This document shows positions 44,633 to 53,005 of a DNA stretch of 64,000 nucleotides, piece after piece (position 1 is the first letter of the stretch; each line of letters begins with the position of its first letter). Source of the DNA: Novosphingobium ginsenosidimutans. Lineage in GTDB: Bacteria > Pseudomonadota > Alphaproteobacteria > Sphingomonadales > Sphingomonadaceae. The notes under the pieces were generated by a model. It was not told the origin of the DNA and ran no database searches. It saw only the letters and a program-made list of their open reading frames with translations. Location of the stretch: assembly GCF_007954425.1 (NCBI RefSeq), contig NZ_CP042345.1:1736001-1800000 (forward strand), written 5' to 3'. A program made the translations under genes and the position numbers.

Positions 44633-47332
44633 ATGCGCATCAACTCAGCCCTGACCACCGCCGCCAGCAGCTTCGCCATCGGCGTCGCCGCGCTGAGCGC
44701 TCCGGCCTTCGCCCAGTCGACCGGCTCGATCGAGTTCGAAAAGGAAATCATCGTCACCGGGACCCGTTCGGGCACCCAGGAAGTGGCTGGCGTTTCCGCT
44801 CCCGATACGGCCAAGGCCAAGGCGGTGCTGACGCAGGAAAACATTGAGCGCCAGAACCCCGGCCAGACCATTCTCGACACGATCAACCAGATCCCGGGCG
44901 TCAGCTTCCAGAACAACGACGCCTATGGTTCGTCGGGCGGCACGCTCAACATCCGCGGCTTCTCGGCCGATCGCGTCAGCCTTACGTTTGACGGCGTGCC
45001 GCTGAACGATTCGGGCAACTATGCGGTCTACTCGAACCAGCAGATCGACCCGGAACTGATCGAGCAGGTCAACGTCAACCTCGGCACCACCGACGTCGAC
45101 AGCCCGACCGCTTCGGCAGCCGGCGGCACGGTCAACCTGCGCACCAAGCGTCCGGACCGCGATTTCGGCGTGATGCTCTCGGGCAGTGCCGGTCAGTATG
45201 ACTTCATGCGCATCTTCGCCAAGGTGGAAACCGGCGATCTGACCGAAAGCGGCCTGCGCGCCTGGTTCGCGATGAGCCGCGCGACCAATGACAACCCGTT
45301 CAACAACTACGGCAAGGTCAACAAGCAGCAATACAACGCTCGCATCTACCTGCCGCTGGCTGGCGATGATTTCATTTCGCTTGCAGGCCACTACAACCAG
45401 AACCGCAACAACTTCTTTGGCTCGCTCCCGCTGCGCCTCGATGCCACGCGTACGGTTGGTTCGGCCTCCATCAATCGCTATCCGGCCAACTCCGACGAGC
45501 GCAAGTACCTGATCAACTACCCGTGCTTGCTTGATACGCCGCAGGCTGGCGTGGCTGATAGCCCGGCTCCGGCGGTCCTCGGCGCAAGCTGCGGCACCGA
45601 GTTTGACCGTCGCTACAACCCGTCGAACACCGGCAACATCCGCCTGTCGTCGCGGTTCACCCTGTCCGACAGCCTCGTCCTGACGGTTGACCCCAGCTAC
45701 CAGTACGTCAAGGCAAACGGCGGCGGCACGGTTACCGGTCGCGAAGCCCTGCGCGATATCGATCCGGGTGCCGGCGTGACCAATGTCGCGGGCTACCTTT
45801 CGGGTGCCCCGGTCTTTGGTCGTGACGTCAATGGCGATGGCGACATTCTCGATACCGTGACCGTGCTGGCGCCGAGCCAGACGCAGACCCACCGCATCGG
45901 CGTGATCGCCGGCCTGCGCTGGGAAATGGACGAGCACAACACCTTCCGCGTCAACTACACCTTCGACCGCGCCCGTCACCGCCAGACTGGCGAAGTCGGC
46001 CTGCTTCAGGTCAATGGTGAGCCGTTCGACGTGTTCCCGGTAAATGCCGGTGAAAAGGACGTCACTGGTGCTGTCCTGCAGAAGCGCGACCGTCTGTCGC
46101 TTGCGATCCTGCATCAGTTCTCGGCCGAATACCGCGGCGAGTTCATGGATGAGCGTCTGGTCGTTACGGCCGGTCTGCGTGCGCCGTTCTTCAAGCGCGA
46201 CCTGACCAACAACTGCTTCACTAGCTCCGCTGGCGGCTTCGTGGAATGCTTCGGCACCAACACCGCCCTCAACACGACCGCTGCAACGCTCAACCCCTAT
46301 GTGGTGACGACCAATGCCACCACCGGTGCGATCTCTGTAACCGGCTGGGCGCCGCCGCAGAACCGCGTGCTCAATTACAAGAAGATCCTGCCGAACGTCG
46401 GTTTCGTGTTCGACATCACCGAAAACCTCAGCCTGTTCGGCAACTTCTCGCAGGGCATTTCGGTGCCGGGCACCGATAACCTGTACAATGCCTTCTACTT
46501 CCCGGCCGGTACCGCCCGCGCCAAGCCGACCCCGGAAACCACCGACAACTTCGATGCCGGTCTACGTTACCGTTCGGGTATGGTTCAGGCTCAGGTCTCA
46601 GGTTTCTACAACCAGTTCCATGATCGCCTGGCCTCGGCCTACGATCCGGAAATCAACCAGACCGTCTATCGTAACCTGGGCAATGTGAAGAAGTACGGGA
46701 TCGACGGTTCGCTTGCGATCGAGCCGATCGAGAACGTCAGCCTCTACATCTTCGGTTCGGTCATGAAGTCGAAGATCCGCGATAACATCGCCGTTGGCGA
46801 AAACCGCGATGGCACGCCGATCTACGCCCTGACCGCCGGCAAGCGCGAAGCTGGCGCGCCCAAGTACACCTTTGGCGCCTCGCTGCGCGGCTCGCTGGGC
46901 CCGGTTGACCTTGGCATCACGGCCAAGCGGACCGGCGAACGCTACATCTACGACACCAACGAAGCGACCTTTACCGGTTCGTTCGTGCCGGAAGGTGCGA
47001 AGGCCTGCACGACCGCCGCGACCCCGGTTTGCACCACACCGGTTGCGCCGGCTGCTGCAACCCAGGTCTACAACACCTCGGCCCCTGCTTACTGGCTGGT
47101 CAATCTCGATGCCCGTCTGAAGCTCGGCTTCCTCGGTCTGAACGATCAGACCTTCCTGCAGCTGAACGTCTACAACCTGTTCGACCAGTACTATGTCGGC
47201 GGCTTTGGCGGCAACCTGAACCAGACCCAGACCTTCAACCAGACGACTGGTGTGTCGTCCTACGGCAACCCGGGCTTCGTCCAGATCGGCGCTCCGCGCA
47301 CGATCAGCGGCACCGTGGTGTTCAAGTTCTGA
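44633..47332 (+). CDS. TonB-dependent outer membrane receptor
   Basis: 899 residues from ATG 44633, where a signal peptide begins (cleavage near AFAQ, about residue 27); the open frame extends 180 bases further upstream without a signal sequence. A TonB-box-like EIIVTGTR lies at about 35-43. Plug domain about 60-170 (TILDTINQIPGVSFQNNDAYGSSG, NIRGFSADRVSLTFDGVPLND), then a 22-strand barrel ending in the C-terminal aromatic TISGTVVFKF. The substrate is unknown. An excellent terminator follows. Confidence 0.93.
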   Translation: MRINSALTTAASSFAIGVAALSAPAFAQSTGSIEFEKEIIVTGTRSGTQEVAGVSAPDTAKAKAVLTQENIERQNPGQTILDTINQIPGVSFQNNDAYGSSGGTLNIRGFSADRVSLTFDGVPLNDSGNYAVYSNQQIDPELIEQVNVNLGTTDVDSPTASAAGGTVNLRTKRPDRDFGVMLSGSAGQYDFMRIFAKVETGDLTESGLRAWFAMSRATNDNPFNNYGKVNKQQYNARIYLPLAGDDFISLAGHYNQNRNNFFGSLPLRLDATRTVGSASINRYPANSDERKYLINYPCLLDTPQAGVADSPAPAVLGASCGTEFDRRYNPSNTGNIRLSSRFTLSDSLVLTVDPSYQYVKANGGGTVTGREALRDIDPGAGVTNVAGYLSGAPVFGRDVNGDGDILDTVTVLAPSQTQTHRIGVIAGLRWEMDEHNTFRVNYTFDRARHRQTGEVGLLQVNGEPFDVFPVNAGEKDVTGAVLQKRDRLSLAILHQFSAEYRGEFMDERLVVTAGLRAPFFKRDLTNNCFTSSAGGFVECFGTNTALNTTAATLNPYVVTTNATTGAISVTGWAPPQNRVLNYKKILPNVGFVFDITENLSLFGNFSQGISVPGTDNLYNAFYFPAGTARAKPTPETTDNFDAGLRYRSGMVQAQVSGFYNQFHDRLASAYDPEINQTVYRNLGNVKKYGIDGSLAIEPIENVSLYIFGSVMKSKIRDNIAVGENRDGTPIYALTAGKREAGAPKYTFGASLRGSLGPVDLGITAKRTGERYIYDTNEATFTGSFVPEGAKACTTAATPVCTTPVAPAAATQVYNTSAPAYWLVNLDARLKLGFLGLNDQTFLQLNVYNLFDQYYVGGFGGNLNQTQTFNQTTGVSSYGNPGFVQIGAPRTISGTVVFKF

Positions 47333-47361
47333 TCGATCCGGTCAGTTCAACCGAACAAGGG

Positions 47362-47392
47362 AAAGGGGCGCTGCGGCGCCCCTTTCTTTTTG
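47362..47392 (+). terminator. Rho-independent terminator of the TonB receptor gene
   Basis: AAAGGGGCGC (47362-47371) and GCGCCCCTTT (47376-47385) pair perfectly around TGCG, followed by CTTTTTG. It begins 30 bases after the stop codon. Confidence 0.92.
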
Positions 47393-47408
47393 TCCGGGGG
47401 AAGCTGGT

Positions 47409-48134
47409 TCAACGGTAAACGCAGGCGTCGAGCGCTTCGTTGCGAACCACCCCGCTACGCGCGGCAATGGCGTTGCCATGGCGGCGGGTGAAGCCGGTGG
47501 CGCCGGTGACTGCGCGCCTTTTGGGGCTGGGCAGGGCGGCGGCGATGCGGGCCGCCTCAACCCGGGTCAGCCGGGCTGCACTTTTCTTGTAATAGCGCTG
47601 GGCCCCGGCTTCGACGCCGTAGGTCCCGATCCCGGTCTCGGCGACATTGAGGTAGACCTCCATGATCCGCCGCTTGCCCCAGATGTGCTCGATCAGGAAC
47701 GTGAACCACACCTCCAGCCCCTTGCGGGCATAGCGATCCCAGCCCCAGCCCTGCCACAGGAACACGTTCTTAGCGGTCTGCTGGCTGATCGTGGAGCCGC
47801 CGCGCAGCTTGCCGCCGCGCTGGTTGCGCTCGATCGCCTGCTCGATCGCTTCCTGGTCAAACCCCTGGTGCAAACAGAACTTGGCATCCTCGCCCGCGAT
47901 CACGGCGGCGACCATGTTGCGGTCAATCCGGCTGAGCGGGGTCCAGTCCTTCTCGAACCCGTGCGGATCGGCAATCATGGTGATCGTGATCGGTACCGGC
48001 ACGAACTTGTATAGCACCGTGATCCCCAGGCTCAGCACCAGGAACCAGACGATCAGCCGGCCGATCCACCAGCCAAGGTTGTAAGCGAAGCCATGCTTGG
48101 CGGCGGGTCGCGAGGGCGTGAGGAAGCGCATCAT
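47409..48134 (-). CDS. mtgA: Monofunctional biosynthetic peptidoglycan transglycosylase
   Basis: GT51 family enzyme polymerising lipid II into glycan strands. 241 residues from ATG 48134, or the adjacent ATG 48131. One N-terminal membrane helix (about 22-44, LIVWFLVLSLGITVLYKFV). Catalytic Glu in VIAGEDAKFCLHQGFD (about residue 80), then GGSTISQQTAKNVFLW (about 112-127) and KRRIMEVYLNVAE (about 155-167), all classic GT51 motifs. No transpeptidase domain. Confidence 0.95.
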   Translation of the reverse strand: MMRFLTPSRPAAKHGFAYNLGWWIGRLIVWFLVLSLGITVLYKFVPVPITITMIADPHGFEKDWTPLSRIDRNMVAAVIAGEDAKFCLHQGFDQEAIEQAIERNQRGGKLRGGSTISQQTAKNVFLWQGWGWDRYARKGLEVWFTFLIEHIWGKRRIMEVYLNVAETGIGTYGVEAGAQRYYKKSAARLTRVEAARIAAALPSPKRRAVTGATGFTRRHGNAIAARSGVVRNEALDACVYR

Positions 48135-48196
48135 CACCCGCAGGCTAGCGCGACAGCCGCGCCGCGCCAATCCTCTGGCACGGCGCGGCTGTTAAC

Positions 48197-49117
48197 TTAG
48201 GCTGCCGGCAACAGGCGCCGGTCGTTGGCGATGCGGAGCATGGCCTTCTGCAGCTTTTCGAAAGCGCGCACTTCGATCTGGCGGACGCGTTCGCGGCTGA
48301 CCTGGTATTCCTGGCTCAGCTCTTCAAGCGTCTGCGGCTCGTCAATCAGGCGGCGCTGGGTGAGGATGTGGCGCTCACGCTCGTTCAGGCTGCCCAGGGC
48401 TTCGGTCAGCAGCGCATGGCGCACGCCGGCCTCTTCCAGCTCGGCCACGGTCTCGTCCTGCAGCGGGCGGTCGTCCTGCAGCATGTCCTGCCACTGGCCT
48501 TCGCCTTCCTCGTTGAACGAGACGTTGAGCGAGGCATCGCCGCCCATCATCATCCGGCGGTTCATGTTCACGACCTCGGTCTCGGATACGCCGAGCTTGG
48601 TCGCAATCGCCTTTACGTCGTCAGGGTGGAGATCAGAATCCTCATATGCATCGAGGTTCTTCTTCATCCGCCGCAGGTTGAAGAACAGCTTCTTCTGCGC
48701 GGCGGTGGTGCCCATCTTCACGAGCGACCAGCTGCGCAGGATGAATTCCTGCATCGAAGCCTTGATCCACCACATGGCATAGGTCGCCAGGCGGAAGCCG
48801 CGATCGGGTTCGAATTTCTTGACGCCCTGCATCAGGCCGATGTTGCCCTCGGCAATCAACTCGGACACGGGCAGGCCATAGCCGCGGTAACCCATGGCGA
48901 TCTTGGCGACGAGTCGCAGGTGGCTGGTAACCAGCTGCTTGGCCGCATCGGGATCCTGGTGTTCCTGATAGCGCTTGGCGAGCATGTATTCCTGCTCGGC
49001 CGTAAGCACCGGAAACTTACGGATTTCCGCCAAATAGCGGTTGAGGCTCTGTTCAGGCCCCAGGCTGGGTACGCTGGTGCCACGGCTGGCGGGCAACTTG
49101 CGCTTGGTATCGGACAT
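48197..49117 (-). CDS. rpoH: RNA polymerase sigma-32 factor (heat shock)
   Basis: 306 residues from ATG 49117 with AAAGGA upstream; an upstream frame extension is not sigma-like. Region 2 (SHLRLVAKIAMGYRGYG, GNIGLMQGVKKFEPDRGFRLATYAMWWIKASMQE) and region 4 (LNERERHILTQRRL, TLEELSQEYQVSRERVRQIE) are complete. The RpoH box appears as QKKLFFNLRRMK (about residues 135-146), distinguishing it from other group sigma factors. A sigma-32-like promoter precedes clpP in this window. Confidence 0.96.
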   Translation of the reverse strand: MSDTKRKLPASRGTSVPSLGPEQSLNRYLAEIRKFPVLTAEQEYMLAKRYQEHQDPDAAKQLVTSHLRLVAKIAMGYRGYGLPVSELIAEGNIGLMQGVKKFEPDRGFRLATYAMWWIKASMQEFILRSWSLVKMGTTAAQKKLFFNLRRMKKNLDAYEDSDLHPDDVKAIATKLGVSETEVVNMNRRMMMGGDASLNVSFNEEGEGQWQDMLQDDRPLQDETVAELEEAGVRHALLTEALGSLNERERHILTQRRLIDEPQTLEELSQEYQVSRERVRQIEVRAFEKLQKAMLRIANDRRLLPAA

Positions 49118-49217
49118 TCGACTAACCGTCCTTTCGTTCGTCGGCTTGCCGTTGGAGGACCCTAATAGAGGCATCCCCGGGTGGCGGCCACACAGACTTT
49201 CTAGTTACTGCAATCGC

Positions 49218-50171
49218 TCAGGTTTGTTTCTCCAATTCGACCAACAGCCCCGCCATGTCGGCAGGCAGCGCGGAAACGAAGTTCTGCGCGGCCCCCGTAA
49301 CGGGGTGGATGAAGCCCAGCTCTGCTGCATGCAGGGCCTGCCGGGCGAAGTGAAGCTGGGTGAGAATCGGCCGAAGCCGCTGAGGATTGCGTCCATATAC
49401 AGGGTCTCCCAATAGCGGATGGCCAATTGACGACATATGAACGCGGACCTGGTGGGTCCGCCCGGTTTCGAGCCGGCATTCGACCAGTGACGCGAATCCC
49501 AGCGCCTCGATGAGGCGGTAATGTGTAACCGCATGCTTGCCGCGCTTGTTGAGCGGGTGGAGCACGGCCATCTTCTTGCGGTCATGATCGGACCGGCCGA
49601 TGTGGCCGCTGACCGTGCCGCTGGGCGGCTTGGGCACGCCGGCAACAATCGCCAGATAGGCGCGGTGGATCGAATGGTCGGCAAACTGCCTGGCCAGCCC
49701 CTCATGTGCGGCATCGGTCTTGGCGACGACCAGCAGACCAGAGGTTTCCTTGTCGATCCGGTGGACGATGCCGGGGCGGACGACCCCGCCGATGCCGGAC
49801 AATTGCCCGCGGCAATGGTGCAGCAGGGCATTGACCAGCGTGCCGTCAAGGTTCCCTGCAGCCGGATGGACCACCAGCCCGGCCGGCTTATCGACCACGA
49901 TCAGGTGCTCGTCCTCGAACACGATGCTCAGCGGGATATCCTGCGCCGCCGCCTCGGCCGGGGCGGCTTCAGGCACGGTAATCGCAAAGGCGGTTCCGGC
50001 GGCCGGCTTTAGGCTGGCCTGGCCCGAGACCTTGCCATCAAGGCTGACCCTGCCTTCGCCCATCAAGGCCTTGACCCGCTCGCGCGACAGGCCACTGGCA
50101 AGGCTTAATGCCTTGTCGAGCCGCTCGCCGCCCGGCAGCGTGCCGGAAATGATGCGTTCCTCCCCGTTCAT
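49218..50171 (-). CDS. rluD: RluD-family 23S rRNA pseudouridine synthase
   Basis: 317 residues from ATG 50171. N-terminal S4 RNA-binding domain (about 15-70, RLDKALSLASGLSRERVKALMGEGRV), then the synthase domain with catalytic Asp in GIVHRIDKETSGLLVVAK (about residue 140) and the RTHQVRVH motif (about 235). It is divergent from the JAMM peptidase gene, the two starts lying only about 16 bases apart. RluD modifies helix 69 of 23S rRNA; paralogue RluC-type activity cannot be fully excluded. Confidence 0.92.
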   Translation of the reverse strand: MNGEERIISGTLPGGERLDKALSLASGLSRERVKALMGEGRVSLDGKVSGQASLKPAAGTAFAITVPEAAPAEAAAQDIPLSIVFEDEHLIVVDKPAGLVVHPAAGNLDGTLVNALLHHCRGQLSGIGGVVRPGIVHRIDKETSGLLVVAKTDAAHEGLARQFADHSIHRAYLAIVAGVPKPPSGTVSGHIGRSDHDRKKMAVLHPLNKRGKHAVTHYRLIEALGFASLVECRLETGRTHQVRVHMSSIGHPLLGDPVYGRNPQRLRPILTQLHFARQALHAAELGFIHPVTGAAQNFVSALPADMAGLLVELEKQT

Positions 50172-50187
50172 TGCTAGGCAGATGGCG

Positions 50188-50583
50188 ATGGAAACGGCGG
50201 TGACAAGTGGCGCGAAAGCCACACTCCTGGCAGAAGCGGCGGCGGCCCACCCGCTGGAGGCCTGCGGGCTGCTGCTTGGCGCAGATGGCCGGATCGACGC
50301 CGCCGTGCCGGTGCGCAACGTTCACCCTGATCCGGCCCGCCATTTCGAGCTTGATCCGCAAGCCTTGATCGCCGCGCATCGCGCCGCGCGGGCCGGCGGG
50401 CCGCAGGTGCTGGGCTATTACCATTCGCACCCGACCGGCCCCGCCAGCCCCTCTGCCACAGACCGGGCCTCGGCCAGTGGCGACGGGCGGATCTGGGCAA
50501 TCGTTGCGGGCGAAGCGATCGGCTGGTGGCGCGATGCGCCCGACGGATTTGAACCGCTTCCCCTGCGAGTCGTGCCGAGTTAA
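50188..50583 (+). CDS. JAB1/MPN (JAMM) metallopeptidase-like protein
   Basis: 131 residues from ATG 50188 (AGG 9 bases upstream; ATG 50182 is also in frame). The JAMM zinc site is complete: upstream Glu in HPLEACGLLLG (about residue 22) and H-S-H-P...S...D in YYHSHPTGPASPSATD (about 80-95). Bacterial stand-alone JAMM proteins process ubiquitin-like sulfur carriers or related conjugates; no such carrier gene is nearby, so the substrate is unknown. It starts 16 bases from the divergent rluD, and chpT follows 26 bases downstream. Confidence 0.88.
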   Translation: METAVTSGAKATLLAEAAAAHPLEACGLLLGADGRIDAAVPVRNVHPDPARHFELDPQALIAAHRAARAGGPQVLGYYHSHPTGPASPSATDRASASGDGRIWAIVAGEAIGWWRDAPDGFEPLPLRVVPS

Positions 50584-50609
50584 GGAGGGGCAAAGGGGAC
50601 CTGAACCGC

Positions 50610-51248
50610 ATGACCGACTATTCGCTTGATCTTGCCAGCCTGCTTGCCTCGCGGCTGTGCCATGACCTGTTGAGCCCGGTCGGTGCGCTTACCAATGGCC
50701 TCGAACTTCTCGCCGACGAGAAGGACCCCGAAATGCGCAAGCGCTGCTTCGAACTGCTTGAGCAGAGCGCGAAGATCAGCGCCGACAAATTGAAGTTCTT
50801 CCGCCTCGCCTTTGGCGCTGCCGGCGGGTTTGGCGAAAGCGTCGCGGTGGATGAAGCCAAAGTGCTGGTAGATGCCCTGGCGGCCAACAACGCCCGCGTC
50901 ACGGTCAACTGGGCGCTCGGCGTTACCAGCCTGCCCAAGCCGGCGATCAAGGTACTGCTGAACTTCGCGCTGCTGGGCATGGAAGCCCTGGTGCGCGGCG
51001 GCACGCTCGATATCGGCGCCGAAAGCCGCGGCGGGGCGAGCGAGATCGTGGTCCGCGCGTCGGGCCCGCGCATCGCGTTCGACAAGGAAATCGGCAAGGC
51101 GCTGGAAGGCGAACTGGGCGAGGGCGGGCTGACCAGTCGCAACGCCGCAGCGTTCATGCTCTACCAGATTGCCGCGCGGCAGGGCGGCGGGCTGCAGTTC
51201 GCGATCACGGAAGACGCGCTCGTGCTGGGTGCGGTCCTGCCAGAGTAG
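50610..51248 (+). CDS. chpT: ChpT, histidine phosphotransferase of the CckA-ChpT-CtrA relay
   Basis: 212 residues. The phosphoacceptor His is in LASRLCHDLLSPVGAL (about residue 18), followed by the second helix of the DHp-like dimer (KRCFELLEQSAKISADKLKFFRLAFG) and a degenerate ATPase-like C-terminal domain. ChpT passes phosphate from the hybrid kinase CckA to CtrA and CpdR, coordinating cell cycle and, in sphingomonads, motility. It probably shares a transcript with the JAMM gene. Confidence 0.93.
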   Translation: MTDYSLDLASLLASRLCHDLLSPVGALTNGLELLADEKDPEMRKRCFELLEQSAKISADKLKFFRLAFGAAGGFGESVAVDEAKVLVDALAANNARVTVNWALGVTSLPKPAIKVLLNFALLGMEALVRGGTLDIGAESRGGASEIVVRASGPRIAFDKEIGKALEGELGEGGLTSRNAAAFMLYQIAARQGGGLQFAITEDALVLGAVLPE

Positions 51249-51254
51249 ACTTTC

Positions 51255-51352
51255 CCCCTCCCGCTTGCGGGAGGGGTTAGGGGTGGGCCCACCCTGCTGC
51301 GACTAGGCGGCACGCCGCCAAGTCTCACTACCCCTCCCGCAAGCGGGAGGGG
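51255..51352. repeat. Pair of inverted REP-like palindromes
   Basis: CCCCTCCCGC-TT-GCGGGAGGGG (51255-51276) and its exact reverse complement CCCCTCCCGC-AA-GCGGGAGGGG (51331-51352) flank 54 bases that contain the palindrome GGGTGGGCCCACCC (51281-51294). The pair fits a BIME-like dispersed repeat between chpT and the amidase gene. The start of the latter uses the GGAG just after the right unit. Confidence 0.75.
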
Positions 51353-51365
51353 AAAAGGAGTGCAA

Positions 51366-52067
51366 GTGAGCGAGCTGATCCACTTCGAGACGCCCTCGCC
51401 CAACTGGAACGAGCGGCAACTACCCGTCTCGATGGTGGTGCTCCACTATACCGGCATGGAAAGCGCCGAAGCGGCACTGGAACGGCTGTGCAGCGAGGAA
51501 GCGGGCGTTTCCGCGCACTACCTGATCGAGGAAGACGGCACGGTCCACCGCCTGGTGCGCGAGGATCGCCGCGCCTGGCACGCCGGCAAAAGCTATTGGC
51601 GCGGGATCACCGACGTCAATTCGGCCAGCGTCGGGATCGAGCTGGTCAATCCGGGGCACGAGTTTGGCTATCGTCCGTTCCCCGATGCGCAGATGGAAGC
51701 CCTGCTGCCGCTGCTGGCCGAGATCGTCCAGCGCCACGACATTCCCCGCGCCAACGTGGTCGGCCATTCCGATGTCGCCCCGGCGCGCAAGGAGGATCCG
51801 GGCGAACTGTTCGATTGGGACCTCCTCGCCGCGCACCGCCTGGCGCTCAAGACCCCGCGGGTGTCGATGCCTTCACCGTTCGAGAATGACGGGGCCTTCT
51901 TCCTGGCGCTCGAACGCTGGGGCTATGACATCTCCGACCAGACGGCCGCTTGCCGCGCCTTCCAGCGCCGCTGGCGCCCGCATATCATCGATGGGCAGGT
52001 CGATGGGGAATGTTCGGCGATGCTGTTCTCTTTGTTGTTGGATCGCGACAGCGGAAAGACTAGATAA
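51366..52067 (+). CDS. AmpD-like N-acetylmuramoyl-L-alanine amidase
   Basis: Zinc amidase_2 family enzyme cleaving the lactyl-peptide bond of muropeptides. 233 residues from GTG 51366, with GGAG 5 bases upstream; GTG 51360 is in frame but overlaps the ribosome site. Zinc ligands: His in VVLHYTGM (about 25), His in VVGHSDVAPARKEDPG (about 135) and the following Asp region. There is no signal peptide, so it is probably a cytoplasmic recycling enzyme (AmpD) rather than a secreted one. The C-terminal region (about 170-230) is helical, peptidoglycan-binding-like. Confidence 0.92.
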   Translation: MSELIHFETPSPNWNERQLPVSMVVLHYTGMESAEAALERLCSEEAGVSAHYLIEEDGTVHRLVREDRRAWHAGKSYWRGITDVNSASVGIELVNPGHEFGYRPFPDAQMEALLPLLAEIVQRHDIPRANVVGHSDVAPARKEDPGELFDWDLLAAHRLALKTPRVSMPSPFENDGAFFLALERWGYDISDQTAACRAFQRRWRPHIIDGQVDGECSAMLFSLLLDRDSGKTR

Positions 52068-52074
52068 ACACCCG

Positions 52075-52476
<402 letters not shown>

Positions 52477-52485
52477 CAAATCATC

Positions 52486-52514
52486 TTGACATTTATAACC
52501 ATATCGGTTATATA
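52486..52514 (+). promoter_or_regulatory. Near-consensus promoter with an overlapping dyad operator
   Basis: TTGACA (52486-52491), 17 bases, TATATA (52509-52514). The spacer contains the dyad TATAACC-N5-GGTTATA (52494-52512), a typical shape for a repressor site between -35 and -10. No coding sequence is apparent for 490 bases downstream on this strand, and no regulator gene is adjacent. Confidence 0.7.
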
Positions 52515-52888
52515 CGCCGCCGCCAGTAACCACTGGTGCGACGGGTGCGGGCGGTCAGCTGCGCTTATCACCCGCGCGGCCGGCGCGTCCCTCCCAGCAG
52601 AGGCGTCTGCGCCCCCACGATGCAGGGAGCAGGCGGCGATCTCCGCCTGCAGAACGCCCGGGGTATGCCCCGGTGAACAGCGGTAAAGGTGCGAGTCCGC
52701 CCCGCTTTCGCCCTGCACGAAGGATCGCGCCGACAAGACCCGCGCGCTGCTTGTCAGCCTTTCGCACGAAAGCGCGCCAGCCAAGCCTGTCCGGTTCAGG
52801 CACCCCGCGCCGGTCCGCCCGTTCGCGTTCTTCCTCTGGCGTAAGGTCCGGGTTCGCCGCCGGATGAGCTACTCTGCCCAACCAACAC

Positions 52889-52986
52889 CGTCATCCCCGC
52901 GCAAGCGGGGACCCATCACGTATCATTGCCGCCGGCGCGCCGGATGCCATCTCAGGAGATGGGTCCCCGCTTGCGCGGGGATGACG
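52889..52986. repeat. 98-base inverted repeat (REP/MITE-like)
   Basis: 29 bases at 52889-52917 (beginning CGTCATCCCCGCGCAAGC) recur as an exact reverse complement at 52958-52986, separated by 40 bases. The arms are themselves nearly palindromic (CCCCGC...GCGGGG). This family of GTCATCCCCGC repeats is common in intergenic DNA of proteobacteria. Confidence 0.8.
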
Positions 52987-53005
52987 AGGAAGGGGAGGGC
53001 TGGGT

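Larger units (their letters stand above)
52477..53005. other. Non-coding stretch after rnpB, with promoter, hairpins and a repeat
   Basis: 529 bases without a confident gene. It contains the promoter/dyad at 52486-52514, several stable hairpins downstream of it (CCAGT-AACC-ACTGG; GCAGGCGG/CCGCCTGC near 52630-52655; CCGGGG-TATG-CCCCGG near 52659-52674) and the inverted repeat at 52889-52986. Open frames on both strands (for example 52555-52881 minus) are short, start at TTG or GTG and look spurious. A small structured RNA is possible. Confidence 0.5.

Noticed and set aside
52600..52720. Cobalamin riboswitch-like GGTGCGAGTCCGCC stretch
   Set aside because: Only a short fragment resembles the conserved box. 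The remaining core elements are missing and no B12-related gene follows.
52555..52881. 108-residue minus-strand frame after rnpB
   Set aside because: Starts at TTG, runs into rnpB-proximal hairpins, with no known domain. The alternative frames there look equally protein-like, which points to compositional artefact.
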